A DNA stretch of 64,000 nt from an uncultured Pseudomonadota bacterium (lineage in GTDB: Bacteria > Pseudomonadota > Gammaproteobacteria > Methylococcales > Methylomonadaceae). The notes beneath the pieces are model-generated. The model did no database searches. It was not told the DNA's origin and saw only the letters and a list, made by a program, of their open reading frames with translations. Where the stretch lies: positions 1 through 64,000 of the forward strand of contig CAILJB010000045.1 in NCBI GenBank assembly GCA_903834465.1. Direction: 5' to 3'. Of this stretch, positions 55,920 through 64,000 are shown piece after piece (positions within the stretch are counted from its first letter, which is position 1; every line of letters starts with the position of its first letter). The position numbers and the translations under genes were made by a program.

Positions 55920-57581
55920 TCAAAACTCGTACGCAAAGCGGAAATCAATCCGTTGATTACCCGCATTCACCGTGCCTTGGCTATACAACGGAAATGCCCA
56001 ATCCAGTTCGCTGACAAAATGTTTGAATAATTGCATCCGTAAACCAACCCCTGTGCCGGCGAGTTTGTAATTGGACGGATTAGGCACGAGCGGTTTTTGA
56101 ACCCAAAGATAACCGTAATCCAAAAAGGCGTGTGCGCGTAAATTTTGAGCAAAATCCCATTGGTTTAATGCAGGGCTTTGTAATTCAAAAGAGAGGTTCG
56201 CCCCGTCATCGCCTAATTGTTGGGTTTGATAATAACCGCGCACACTTTGTTGACCACCGACTGCAAATTGCTCATTGCTGATTAACGGTGAATTTGCAAG
56301 TTGTCCCGATGCGCGAGCGGCTAAACGTAAATCCCACGGTAACGTCTGTAAATGTTTAAGTTCACTGGTTAGATATAAATAATCGGCTTTTGCGCCAGCC
56401 CGTTTTTGAGCGAATTCTTGCGCGTCATTGCCTAAACCGCGCACTGAAAAATGTATCGCCGAACTAAGCGATGTGACGGACGTTTCAGAACGCCAATTGC
56501 CGTCGTAACCTACTTGAAAACCCGCATAACTAATCGGTGTATTTTGAGTATCTTGACCTTGCGTTTTAACGCCTTGATTGAAGTCTTTGTAATCAAAACC
56601 GGCGGTTAAACTGTGGTTGTAATCGTTCAGAGTCGTTAACGGCAACATCAAACGCGCCCCGTAAATTGTGCCTGCTCCGACGACTGATAACCCGCCGACA
56701 CTTGTACCGAGTTGCGTATTGGAACTAATGCCAATGCCATACAACGCTAAACGTGAATCACGCCAACCGGTTGGTAACACATAAGTGCCTGACCATACAT
56801 CGACTTCATTATTATTTTCGGGCGAAACTTGATATTGCAACGACGCGCTGTGAAAACGCTGCCACAAATTATCGTAACGAATTGAACCAATTAAACGGCT
56901 GCGGCTGGTGTGTTCAGAATTGCGACCATTCATTTCAACGCTACCATGCAGCGGCAAATTATCTTTCACACGCAATTCCACTTCGGTTTTTCCCGGTGTT
57001 GAACCAGCACGAAACACCGGCGTGACTTGTCTATCGGAAGATTCTTTACTTAACGCGCTGATTTGCTCTTGCACGGCTGGCATGTAAGGTACTTGACCCG
57101 CTTCGAGTGCGGGTAGATTTTCACGAATTTTTCCTAAGTAAAAATAACGTGAACCGGTGATTTTTAAATGTTCAACAGAACCTTCCACCACTTTCAAACG
57201 GACGATATTTTCAACCACATCTTGTTCTGGAATTTCAACTAAAACGGTTGGATAACCTTTGTTTTTGTAAAGGGTTTCTAAGGTTTGACGTGCTTTTTCA
57301 ACATCTTCAACCGATTTTTTTGTTCCTAAAAATGGATACAACGTTTTTTCGATTAACGAGCTGTCTAAAACGGTATTGCCATCAACTTGTAATTCAAATA
57401 AATCAAAGTCAGGACGTGCTTCAGGTTGTGCAGTCGTTGTTGACGTATTGTTTGGTAATTCTTCTGCTGATAATGATGTTGAACACAACAAAAAAACGAT
57501 AAGGTACAAATAATTTTGTAGCCCATAATTTTTAATTCGTACGTTATCCATTTCCACTGTGTTGAGTTTGCTATCCATCAT
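55920..57581 (-). CDS. Two-partner-secretion outer-membrane transporter (TpsB, ShlB/FhaC family)
   Basis: A 553-residue protein with a signal peptide (LIVFLLCSTSLSAEE), two POTRA domains (~60-205; FDLFELQVDGNTVLD, VVENIVRLKVVEGSVEHLKI) and a 16-strand FhaC-type barrel (~215-553). The conserved lid-loop motif VRGY is at 447-450 (QQSVRGYYQ). It secretes the adjacent TpsA across the outer membrane. The gene begins after a strong hairpin and overlaps the tpsA start, the standard transporter-first order. Confidence 0.93.
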   Translation of the reverse strand: MMDSKLNTVEMDNVRIKNYGLQNYLYLIVFLLCSTSLSAEELPNNTSTTTAQPEARPDFDLFELQVDGNTVLDSSLIEKTLYPFLGTKKSVEDVEKARQTLETLYKNKGYPTVLVEIPEQDVVENIVRLKVVEGSVEHLKITGSRYFYLGKIRENLPALEAGQVPYMPAVQEQISALSKESSDRQVTPVFRAGSTPGKTEVELRVKDNLPLHGSVEMNGRNSEHTSRSRLIGSIRYDNLWQRFHSASLQYQVSPENNNEVDVWSGTYVLPTGWRDSRLALYGIGISSNTQLGTSVGGLSVVGAGTIYGARLMLPLTTLNDYNHSLTAGFDYKDFNQGVKTQGQDTQNTPISYAGFQVGYDGNWRSETSVTSLSSAIHFSVRGLGNDAQEFAQKRAGAKADYLYLTSELKHLQTLPWDLRLAARASGQLANSPLISNEQFAVGGQQSVRGYYQTQQLGDDGANLSFELQSPALNQWDFAQNLRAHAFLDYGYLWVQKPLVPNPSNYKLAGTGVGLRMQLFKHFVSELDWAFPLYSQGTVNAGNQRIDFRFAYEF

Positions 57582-57634
57582 TGGGTAATACAGATTGGTT
57601 TTATGTTTCGTTATGTATTTAAGTATATAACAAA

Positions 57635-57680
57635 AGCGTGCGAAATGAACAAAAGCCCTTATTGTTCATTTCGCAACGCT
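57635..57680 (-). terminator. Strong hairpin (attenuator/terminator) between PstS-like gene and tpsB
   Basis: Arms GCGAAATGAACAA (57640-57652) and TTGTTCATTTCGC (57662-57674) pair perfectly over 13 bases around a nine-base loop. The pairing extends five more bases on each side with a one-base bulge. On the minus strand the stem is followed by TTTTGTTATAT. It may partly end transcription after the PstS-like gene, setting a high first-gene to tpsBA ratio. Confidence 0.75.
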
Positions 57681-57696
57681 CATGTGTATTTAAAAG

Positions 57697-59376
57697 TTAC
57701 TTCAATTGAAGTTCCAAACCGCCTTTGCCATTCGCATCGGCAACAGGCACAATTTCAGTGTGCGTTGTTGAATCGCTGCTTAAATGCGAGAATGGTACGA
57801 CGGGATTGCTTGGATCGAATGGCACAGATGCGGTGAAACCGCGTGGATCAGCCGTGGTCGCAAAAATACCCGTTTTACCCCACGCTTGCGTAGTATTTAC
57901 GACGCTGGCAACGGTTGGACTGCCTAAATCATCCGCTAAGGCTTTTAACAATTTTGTTTTAGATGCCCATAATTTATCACTTGGTTTAGCTGTGGAATAA
58001 AGGATTGAACCTTCTGCCCAAACAGGATAAACACCCGCCGCGACGTTTTCCAAAGTAGGTGCGTAACCATCTATTTTTATATAACGCCATGGATCACCAC
58101 CTGTACCATCGGCTTTAACAGCGTTATTTCGATCTGCACTATTTATCGCAATGCCCCAACGTTTTGCAAAGCCTGAACCATCCACAACATTATTGAAATG
58201 CGTGGTATTTGTGCCATTCTGCCAATCTTTCAACAAATTGCCGGTATCCGCAGTACCCGCTGGTGATTTAACGATAGGTAAAGACGCATCTTCTTGAATA
58301 GGTTTGTCAGCTATTGCACTAGCAGGTGCGATGGAATAAGGTGTCGCTGGATAATTGAGGAATTTAGAATAAGCAACCGCCCCAACAGCCGCCCCGCTAT
58401 TACGTCTACCGATTGCAATAGGTGTGAAATGGCTACCAGAGGTGGTTTCTTTATGAGGCGCGGTAACGCCAGCATCGTTAAGAATCGCGTTATCGAGCAG
58501 CGATTTAACCGTGTTATCCGTTTTATCAACAATTTTGAACTGATCCCACGCGCCAACTTTCCCAGCGAGCAATGAACCAATGACATTACGATTAAGACTT
58601 GGTAAATCACCGTCGCTGTAACCACCAATAACTGCGGTACTTGGTAATGTACCGGCGCGTTTTTGTGCTGCTTGCAGAACTTTGTATAAATCCAATGTAA
58701 CCGCTACACCGTAGACTAAACCACCTGTAGGAACTATCGTAAATGCTCCAGCCCCAGTTGTTTTAATACCATTCCAATCCAATGGCCAATTTGCTTCAGG
58801 TCGTCCTGTAATCAGTTCATTGACAGGCGTTGGATAATTTTCAGTTCCACGTTTTAATAAAATATTCGGATCAACGCCTAAAAAACCACCATCCGAAACA
58901 TGTTTAGCAAGGTATTTACTAGCATTTGCACTGGTAAGCGTCGTTTTCCAAGATCCAGCTGCTGTATCTGCTGTCCAGTCTGCAGCCTTTGTACCAACGA
59001 TATTGAGATGTTCAATTGAAATATTTGCAACCAATGGCACCACGCCATAACCTGCTGCACCGTAAATCCGTTTTTCCAATAAAATCTTTTTGCCCGCCAA
59101 ACCGGTGCCTAACTTATCGTTGCCTGTGAAATAATAGGCCGTCCAACGTGAACCGACTGACCCAGTATTAGGATCAACATCGGAAAAAACATCAAGGGTG
59201 CCTGTTGCCGCCAATGTAGTGGCAACAACTTGACCATAGGCTTTATCTTGCGCCGCACCACCGGATGTGTAAATAGTAATATCGGGAGCTTGGTCAGTCC
59301 ACGGTGTGAGCGCGTAACTTGCCGGTGCGCCTAACAATAAAGAAATAGCCACGCTGAGTTTTTTTATGTTTTTCAT
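57697..59376 (-). CDS. PstS-like secreted substrate-binding protein
   Basis: A 559-residue secreted protein: signal peptide KKLSVAISLLLGAPASYA, then a periplasmic-binding-protein (type II) fold like phosphate-binding PstS, here enlarged with insertions. Segments include DITIYTSGGAAQDKAYGQVV near residue 30, NVIGSLLAGKVGAWDQFKI (~270-300) and a C-terminal KLLKALADDLGSPTVASVV. No Pst permease or ATPase is adjacent; it stands first in the TPS/TonB run, so an uptake role would need other partners. A surface or scavenging function is possible. The ATG at 59376, with an AGAAGG site, is chosen over the upstream 59484. The binding ligand is not proven. Confidence 0.68.
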   Translation of the reverse strand: MKNIKKLSVAISLLLGAPASYALTPWTDQAPDITIYTSGGAAQDKAYGQVVATTLAATGTLDVFSDVDPNTGSVGSRWTAYYFTGNDKLGTGLAGKKILLEKRIYGAAGYGVVPLVANISIEHLNIVGTKAADWTADTAAGSWKTTLTSANASKYLAKHVSDGGFLGVDPNILLKRGTENYPTPVNELITGRPEANWPLDWNGIKTTGAGAFTIVPTGGLVYGVAVTLDLYKVLQAAQKRAGTLPSTAVIGGYSDGDLPSLNRNVIGSLLAGKVGAWDQFKIVDKTDNTVKSLLDNAILNDAGVTAPHKETTSGSHFTPIAIGRRNSGAAVGAVAYSKFLNYPATPYSIAPASAIADKPIQEDASLPIVKSPAGTADTGNLLKDWQNGTNTTHFNNVVDGSGFAKRWGIAINSADRNNAVKADGTGGDPWRYIKIDGYAPTLENVAAGVYPVWAEGSILYSTAKPSDKLWASKTKLLKALADDLGSPTVASVVNTTQAWGKTGIFATTADPRGFTASVPFDPSNPVVPFSHLSSDSTTHTEIVPVADANGKGGLELQLK

Positions 59377-59631
59377 ATAAACCTTCTTTAACAAAATCGA
59401 ATGATGAAGAGCAACAAATCTTTGTTTGTTGGTCATAGAGTAGAGAAGGTTAATTGCCTTGAAAAACGTTATTTTTAGATACAAATATCGAAAAAAAGAA
59501 TATGTAAAAAAGTGATTTAACTATCGAATAATACCGTTTTACTCTCCAAAAAATCTGACTAAGCTAAGCCCTAGTTTTTTGTTGTTACTTTTACCCCCCT
59601 AAAGTCATCCACCATTGAGGAGAAAACTGTC
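59377..59631. promoter_or_regulatory. Divergent promoter region, PstS-like gene / cysK
   Basis: A 255-base AT-rich gap between divergent genes, so it should carry the promoter of the TPS/TonB cluster (minus) and of cysK (plus). GAGGAG precedes the cysK start. I found no convincing two-half-site Pho box. A CTGTCAT half-site overlaps the cysK start and is probably chance. Confidence 0.4.
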
Positions 59632-60606
59632 ATGAGTTTTTACGCTAATAATTCATTAAGTATTGGTCATACACCGCTCGTTAAATTAAACCAAATCACC
59701 GATAACGCACCCGCTACGATTTTGGCAAAAATTGAAGGACGTAATCCGGCGTATTCCGTGAAATGCCGAATTGGTGCAGCGATGATTGCTGATGCAGAAA
59801 AACGTGGTTTATTGGGTAAAGGAAAAGAACTCATTGAACCTACCAGTGGTAATACCGGCATTGCTTTAGCGTTTGTCGCAGCAGCAAAAGGTATTCCACT
59901 AACATTGACGATGCCAGAAACGATGAGTATAGAGCGACGTAAATTGCTTGCGGCTTTTGGGGCAAAATTGGTATTAACTGAAGGCGCAAAAGGAATGAGT
60001 GGCGCGATTGCGAAAGCAGAAGAAATCACCGCGTCAGAACCTGATCGTTATGTGTTATTGCAACAATTTAAAAATCCAGCAAATCCAGCAATTCATGTTG
60101 AAACCACGGGACCTGAAATTTGGAATGACACAAATGGTGAAATTGATTTGTTTGTTTCAGGTGTAGGAACAGGCGGCACAATTACAGGCGTTTCGCGCTT
60201 TATTAAAGAAAAACAAGGAAAAGCTATTATTTCTGTTGCAGTTGAACCCGCCGCAAGCCCAGTGTTATCACAATTTCGAGCAGGACAACCGTTGCAACCT
60301 GGTCCGCATAAAATTCAAGGAATTGGCGCAGGATTTATCCCAGATGTATTGGATTTATCGTTAATAGATTTGATTGAACAAGTTAGTAATGAGGATGCCA
60401 TCCAGTATGCGCGTCGATTAGCGAAGGAAGAAGGCATTTTAGCGGGTATTTCAGGTGGTGCAGCCGTTGCCGCAGCAGTGCGATTAGCAAAACAACCTGA
60501 ACATGCAGGCAAAACGATTGTGGTTATCTTACCTGATTCGGGTGAACGGTATTTAAGTTCGGTTCTCTTTGAAGGGATTTTTGATGAACGCGGTTTAAGT
60601 CTATAA
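59632..60606 (+). CDS. cysK: Cysteine synthase A
   Basis: A 324-residue PLP enzyme making cysteine from O-acetylserine and sulfide. It begins [17 protein letters not shown]; the PLP lysine is in YSVKCRIGA (near residue 44), the substrate loop [10 protein letters not shown] near 71, the phosphate loop [10 protein letters not shown] near 179 and the closing segment [10 protein letters not shown] near 303. The length and sequence fit CysK (E. coli 323) rather than CysM (303). It converges with the histidine kinase genes. Confidence 0.95.
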   Translation: MSFYANNSLSIGHTPLVKLNQITDNAPATILAKIEGRNPAYSVKCRIGAAMIADAEKRGLLGKGKELIEPTSGNTGIALAFVAAAKGIPLTLTMPETMSIERRKLLAAFGAKLVLTEGAKGMSGAIAKAEEITASEPDRYVLLQQFKNPANPAIHVETTGPEIWNDTNGEIDLFVSGVGTGGTITGVSRFIKEKQGKAIISVAVEPAASPVLSQFRAGQPLQPGPHKIQGIGAGFIPDVLDLSLIDLIEQVSNEDAIQYARRLAKEEGILAGISGGAAVAAAVRLAKQPEHAGKTIVVILPDSGERYLSSVLFEGIFDERGLSL

Positions 60607-60622
60607 AAATTTCTGGTCTATT

Positions 60623-62989
60623 TTACGGCTCATCTGCCACATCGGTAAGTTGAATAATTTGCTCAAATTGGTAGCCCTTTGCCAACGCTTCCAAACTATC
60701 TGCTATATCAGGGACAATGGCGCGAATTTGAGCAATCACAGTGCAAATGTCTTCGGTGTCCAATTGCAACGCGGCTTGGTGTAGCTGTTCACGCAGCTCT
60801 AATGGCAATACCATTAGCATTTCAGCCGTGATTTTCAATGTTGGCGAAGATACCGTTGAGGGCGTATCGTCATAAATAAATTTAACACCTAAATATTTTG
60901 TCAGTGCGGCAAAAATTTCGGGAATATGAAACGGTTTATGCAACACGGCATCACAGCCTGCTTCGATAATGCTTAGATATTGTTCTACAAAAGCACTCGC
61001 AGTCAGTGCAAGAATCTTTACTTTATGACCACCTGAAAGTTGTCTAATTTTTGCCGTTGCTTCATAACCGTCCATCACTGGCATACGCATATCCATCCAA
61101 ATCAAATCTGGTTGCCATTGTTCAAATGCGTTGATTGCCTCTTGACCATTTTCAGCTTCACGAACTTGAAATCCGACACTGCTAAGCATGGAGACAAGCA
61201 ACAACCGATTGTCTGCATTATCATCGACAACCAATAATTTAAAATTCGGTTGATTGGGCGCGAGACCTTTAACGGCACGATAATTTTCTTTGATAACAAT
61301 ATCAACGTCATTCGCAATCGTTATCGGCAATTCAATCTTAAATGTCGAACCTTCGCCTAACGCACTGCTCACGCTGATATGTCCGCCCATTAATTCAATC
61401 AACGATTTAGAAATCGTCAAACCTAAGCCCGTCCCTGCCGTGTCGGAATTTTCCTGCATTAACTGCACAAAAGGTTTGAATAACTCGTCTTGCTTGTCTT
61501 CGGGAATGCCAGTTCCACTATCCGTCACCTCGATAATCAACATGGTCATCGCCACCTGCAAAGGCTGAGCTTGGGCGCGTAAAACAACGGTACCCTGTTT
61601 TGTAAACTTAATCGCATTGCCCAATAAATTGATGAGTATTTGCCGTAATTTTCCGTCATCAGCTTTAACAAACCGTGGCACATCGGTGGCGATGTCTAAA
61701 TCAAATTTCAACTGTTTATTCGTGGCACGCACACCAATCATGTCGCCAATATCATTGAGGAGTTGCAGCAAATCGAACGCATGAATATCCAATTCAAGAC
61801 GACCAGCTTCAATTTTGGAAATATCTAACACATCGTTAATCATACTAAGCAAATGCGCCCCGCTACGATTGATGATGCCAAGTGTTTCTTTTTGTTCAGT
61901 TGTCGCCGCCGCATCCAAACTCATCAATTCTGAAAACCCTAAAATCGCATTTAACGGCGTGCGTAATTCATGACTCATGGTAGCAATAAAGATACTTTTC
62001 GCGATATTGGCAGTTTCAGCGACTTCTTTGGCAACCGATAATTCGGCAACCAAATTTTCGAGATAATTGCGATTACGTTCCAATTCGGCAGCGATTTTAT
62101 GCCGTTCAGCTTCCAGATCCGCTGTGATTTTGTTGCGCTCAATTTCTATTTTATGACGTTCTTCTTCGAGTTTAGTGTCTACTTTATTACGTTCAATTTC
62201 TACTTTGTTACGCTCCATTTCTAATTCGGCAGCGATTTTATTGCGTTTAACTTCTAAGTTATTGCGTTTAGTTTCCAGTTCAGCGGCGGCTTTATTTCGT
62301 TCAACTTCCATCCTGTTACGTTCGGATTCTAATTCAGCGGCAACTCTATTTCGTTCGGTCTCTAGCTCCGCAGCGACTTTATTGCGTTCTGCTTCCAATT
62401 CGGTCGCTACTTTGTTGCGTTCGACTTCTATTTTATTACGTTCCATTTCCAGTTCAGCGGCAATTTTATTACGTTCAATTTCTATTTTATTGCGTTCAAC
62501 TTCTAGTTTGGCAGCGAATTTATTGGCTTCCGCCGCGACTTTGTTACGCTCAATTTCTACTTTGTTGCGTTCCATTTCCAGTTCCTCCGCTACTTTGTTG
62601 CGTTCGGTAACATCTCTGGCAGTCGCTACGACACCAACCACATCGCCATTATTGTCTCGGTACACGCTAGCGTTGTAAAGTACGTCGGAAACCTTGCCCG
62701 ATGCGTGGCGAATCGCCAAAGGATAATTAAGTACAAAACCTTGTAAAAATACCTGTTGATAACTCTCGTGGGCTTGCATGGAATCAGTAAAATAGTCACA
62801 AAAATCACTGCCAATTAAATCATCTCGATTCACGCCCGTTATCCATTCTGACGCTTTATTCACATCGGTAATTTTACCTTCGGGACTAATTGTGACTAAA
62901 GGATCTAAACTCGCTTCAATCAAACTACGCGCATATCCGTAGACGGAATTATCCACGTCTTCGATAGATAAGTTGACTTTAGTCGTCAT
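60623..62989 (-). CDS. PAS hybrid histidine kinase with long ERNK coiled coil
   Basis: A 788-residue cytoplasmic sensor: one PAS domain (~15-130, SPEGKITDVNKASEWITGV), a ~180-residue coiled coil (~135-311), and a histidine kinase (H-box TMSHELRTPLNAILGFSEL near 340; G boxes DSGTGIPEDKQ and GTGLGLTISKSL). A receiver with its phospho-Asp in PDLIWMDMRMPVMDGYEA follows near 631. A C-terminal ~100-residue helical domain (LPLELREQLHQAALQL...) is shared with its neighbour. There are no membrane helices. The start overlaps the paralogue's stop (ATGA). The signal is unknown. Confidence 0.9.
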   Translation of the reverse strand: MTTKVNLSIEDVDNSVYGYARSLIEASLDPLVTISPEGKITDVNKASEWITGVNRDDLIGSDFCDYFTDSMQAHESYQQVFLQGFVLNYPLAIRHASGKVSDVLYNASVYRDNNGDVVGVVATARDVTERNKVAEELEMERNKVEIERNKVAAEANKFAAKLEVERNKIEIERNKIAAELEMERNKIEVERNKVATELEAERNKVAAELETERNRVAAELESERNRMEVERNKAAAELETKRNNLEVKRNKIAAELEMERNKVEIERNKVDTKLEEERHKIEIERNKITADLEAERHKIAAELERNRNYLENLVAELSVAKEVAETANIAKSIFIATMSHELRTPLNAILGFSELMSLDAAATTEQKETLGIINRSGAHLLSMINDVLDISKIEAGRLELDIHAFDLLQLLNDIGDMIGVRATNKQLKFDLDIATDVPRFVKADDGKLRQILINLLGNAIKFTKQGTVVLRAQAQPLQVAMTMLIIEVTDSGTGIPEDKQDELFKPFVQLMQENSDTAGTGLGLTISKSLIELMGGHISVSSALGEGSTFKIELPITIANDVDIVIKENYRAVKGLAPNQPNFKLLVVDDNADNRLLLVSMLSSVGFQVREAENGQEAINAFEQWQPDLIWMDMRMPVMDGYEATAKIRQLSGGHKVKILALTASAFVEQYLSIIEAGCDAVLHKPFHIPEIFAALTKYLGVKFIYDDTPSTVSSPTLKITAEMLMVLPLELREQLHQAALQLDTEDICTVIAQIRAIVPDIADSLEALAKGYQFEQIIQLTDVADEP
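62055..62590 (-). repeat. Coding tandem repeat (ERNK coiled-coil array)
   Basis: Within the kinase gene, DNA units encode ERNKxxx and ERNKxAAELEx in alternation, so repeats step by 7 and 11 residues (21 and 33 bases; 18 residues per pair). About ten near-identical units are present. Such mixed heptad/hendecad spacing is typical of long, slightly right-handed helical rods. The DNA repetition favours copy-number change by slippage. Confidence 0.7.
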
Positions 62990-64000
62990 ATAATTTCTCC
63001 CGGCGGTGTTTGAATAATCGAGTGCGTAACTGTTTCGGTAAGCTGAATAATCTGTTCAAATTGATAATCCTTTACTAACACCTCTAAACCATTAGCCACA
63101 TCAGGACTAAGAGTGCGAATTTTAATAATTACGTCGTTAATGTCTTCGGTATCAAGTTGCAATGCGGCTTCGTGTAGTTGTTGGCGCAGTTCTAATGGCA
63201 ATACACTAAACATTTCAGGTGTGATTTTCACGTTAGGTAATACGGAAGCCACCGAATCTTGATAAATGAATTTCACATCAAGATAATTTGTTAGCGTGGC
63301 AAAAATTTCTGGTAAATGAAAAGGTTTGTGCAATACAGCATCACAACCCGCATCGATAATACTTCGGTGCTGTTCTTTAAAAGCACTCGCGGTCAAGGCA
63401 ATAATTTTTACTTTATCACCACCTGCGAGTTGCCGAATTTTTGTGGTCGCTTCATAACCGTCCATCACAGGCATACGCATATCCATCCAGATTAAATGCG
63501 GTTGCCATTGTTCAAATGCGTTGATTGCCTCTTGACCATTCCCTGCTTCACGAACGTCAAAACCAATGTGACTTAACAGGGTAGCTAATAACAACCGATT
63601 ATCTGCACTATCGTCTACAATCAATAACCGCCAAACAGGTTGATTAGGGGCAAGACTTTTAATTACCTGATACTGTTCTTCGCTGGCAATTTCATCAATA
63701 TTTGCTAAAACAACAGGCAATTCCACTTTAAATTTCGACCCCTCGCCTAATATGCTCTTCACACTAATGTGTCCACGCATCAATTCGACCAATGATTTCG
63801 AAATCGCCAAGCCTAAGCCCGTGCCTTTTATTCCTGAATCTCCCTGTATTAATTGAACAAACGGTTTGAATAACTCATCTTGTTTGTCTTCTGGAATACC
63901 AATACCACTGTCAATGACTTCAATAATCAGCATTAGCGTATCGCCAGAAAACTGCGTTTGAGCGCGTAATATAATCTCGCCCTTTTGCGTAAATTTGATG
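62986..64000 (-). CDS. Hybrid histidine kinase, C-terminal part (runs off the window)
   Basis: The frame continues to the right window edge, so the start is outside. The residues just before the first internal Met, such as KFTQKGEIILRAQ, align with the neighbour's ATPase domain. Visible parts are the kinase G boxes (DSGIGIPEDKQ, GTGLGLAISKSL), a receiver (PHLIWMDMRMPVMDGYEA) and the same C-terminal domain ending YQFEQIIQLTE. It is closely related to the downstream kinase over all visible parts, indicating tandem duplication. It is transcribed first and overlaps the next gene by four bases. Confidence 0.9.
   Translation of the reverse strand, partial: IKFTQKGEIILRAQTQFSGDTLMLIIEVIDSGIGIPEDKQDELFKPFVQLIQGDSGIKGTGLGLAISKSLVELMRGHISVKSILGEGSKFKVELPVVLANIDEIASEEQYQVIKSLAPNQPVWRLLIVDDSADNRLLLATLLSHIGFDVREAGNGQEAINAFEQWQPHLIWMDMRMPVMDGYEATTKIRQLAGGDKVKIIALTASAFKEQHRSIIDAGCDAVLHKPFHLPEIFATLTNYLDVKFIYQDSVASVLPNVKITPEMFSVLPLELRQQLHEAALQLDTEDINDVIIKIRTLSPDVANGLEVLVKDYQFEQIIQLTETVTHSIIQTPPGEII

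Noticed and set aside
59377-59640. Pho box for the PstS-like/TPS cluster
   Set aside because: Only one CTGTCAT half-site is visible, overlapping the cysK start, with no properly spaced second half.
62175-62678. Plus-strand 167-codon frame of LLRSIS repeats
   Set aside because: It mirrors the ERNK coiled-coil repeat of the histidine kinase on the other strand, so the repetition and openness come from that coding array.

Overview
This window looks like chromosomal DNA of a rather AT-rich gammaproteobacterium (base composition judged by eye, not computed). Supporting evidence is gammaproteobacterial-type RlmJ, MurU, CysK and TrmJ, a five-gene soluble NAD-dependent formate dehydrogenase operon, an aa3-type oxidase operon with Cox11 and SURF1, and a DUF2909 protein. 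A methylotrophic (Methylococcales-like) or filamentous sulfur-oxidising (Thiotrichales/Beggiatoa-like) relative would fit. No gene in the window settles this, and there is no rRNA or tRNA gene.

Layout. 1-3,540 is an accessory stretch. It holds two overlapping RiPP-precursor-like peptides (the first cut by the window edge) coupled to a PqqD-like leader-binding protein. These are followed by a remnant of an RTX/serralysin C-terminus, a VapBC toxin-antitoxin pair, a 5'-truncated thiC, a small three-repeat protein, a DUF2188 protein and a lone HicB-like antitoxin. 3,636-4,830 holds trmJ and a PilZ gene. 5,089-11,010 is the fdsGBA-fdhD-fdsD formate dehydrogenase operon. 11,023-14,798 (minus) is thiD-thiE-esterase-peptide ABC ATPase. 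14,967-19,672 (plus) holds a PAS-HAMP-PAS chemoreceptor, murU, a small secreted protein and rlmJ. 19,679-29,159 (minus) is the cytochrome c oxidase cluster coxB-coxA-small protein-cox11-cox3, then (after an intervening opposite-strand DUF2909 gene) SURF1 and a SCO-like protein. It runs directly into ftsY-ftsE-ftsX through one reading frame that joins a shortened CtaA/Cox15-like membrane domain to a complete FtsY. 29,579-30,661 is a Tim44-domain protein. 30,705-39,622 (minus) is a long colinear run cysD-[AAA ATPase + putative nuclease]-cysN-[AAA ATPase + DUF4276]-lysS-cysteine desulfurase-iscA, so two defence-like gene pairs sit inside a housekeeping operon. dut follows at 39,684.

40,202-59,376 (minus) is a large surface system: PstS-like secreted protein, two-partner-secretion transporter (TpsB), a giant 3.4-kilo-residue filamentous-haemagglutinin-like exoprotein (TpsA), an ExbB-type motor protein with an N-terminal DUF2341/LamG-like ectodomain, ExbD, TonB, a putative porin and a periplasmic coiled-coil protein. 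The arrangement implies a TonB-energised step tied to two-partner secretion. It recalls, from memory, the phosphate-starvation-controlled Pdt locus of Pseudomonas aeruginosa. 59,632-60,606 is cysK. 60,623-64,000 holds two tandem paralogous hybrid histidine kinases; the outer one is cut by the window edge.

The observations most worth following are the CtaA-like/FtsY fusion, the RiPP precursor/PqqD cluster at the left edge, the TPS-ExbBD-TonB-PstS-like-porin system, and the two ATPase/nuclease-like pairs interleaved with cysD and cysN.
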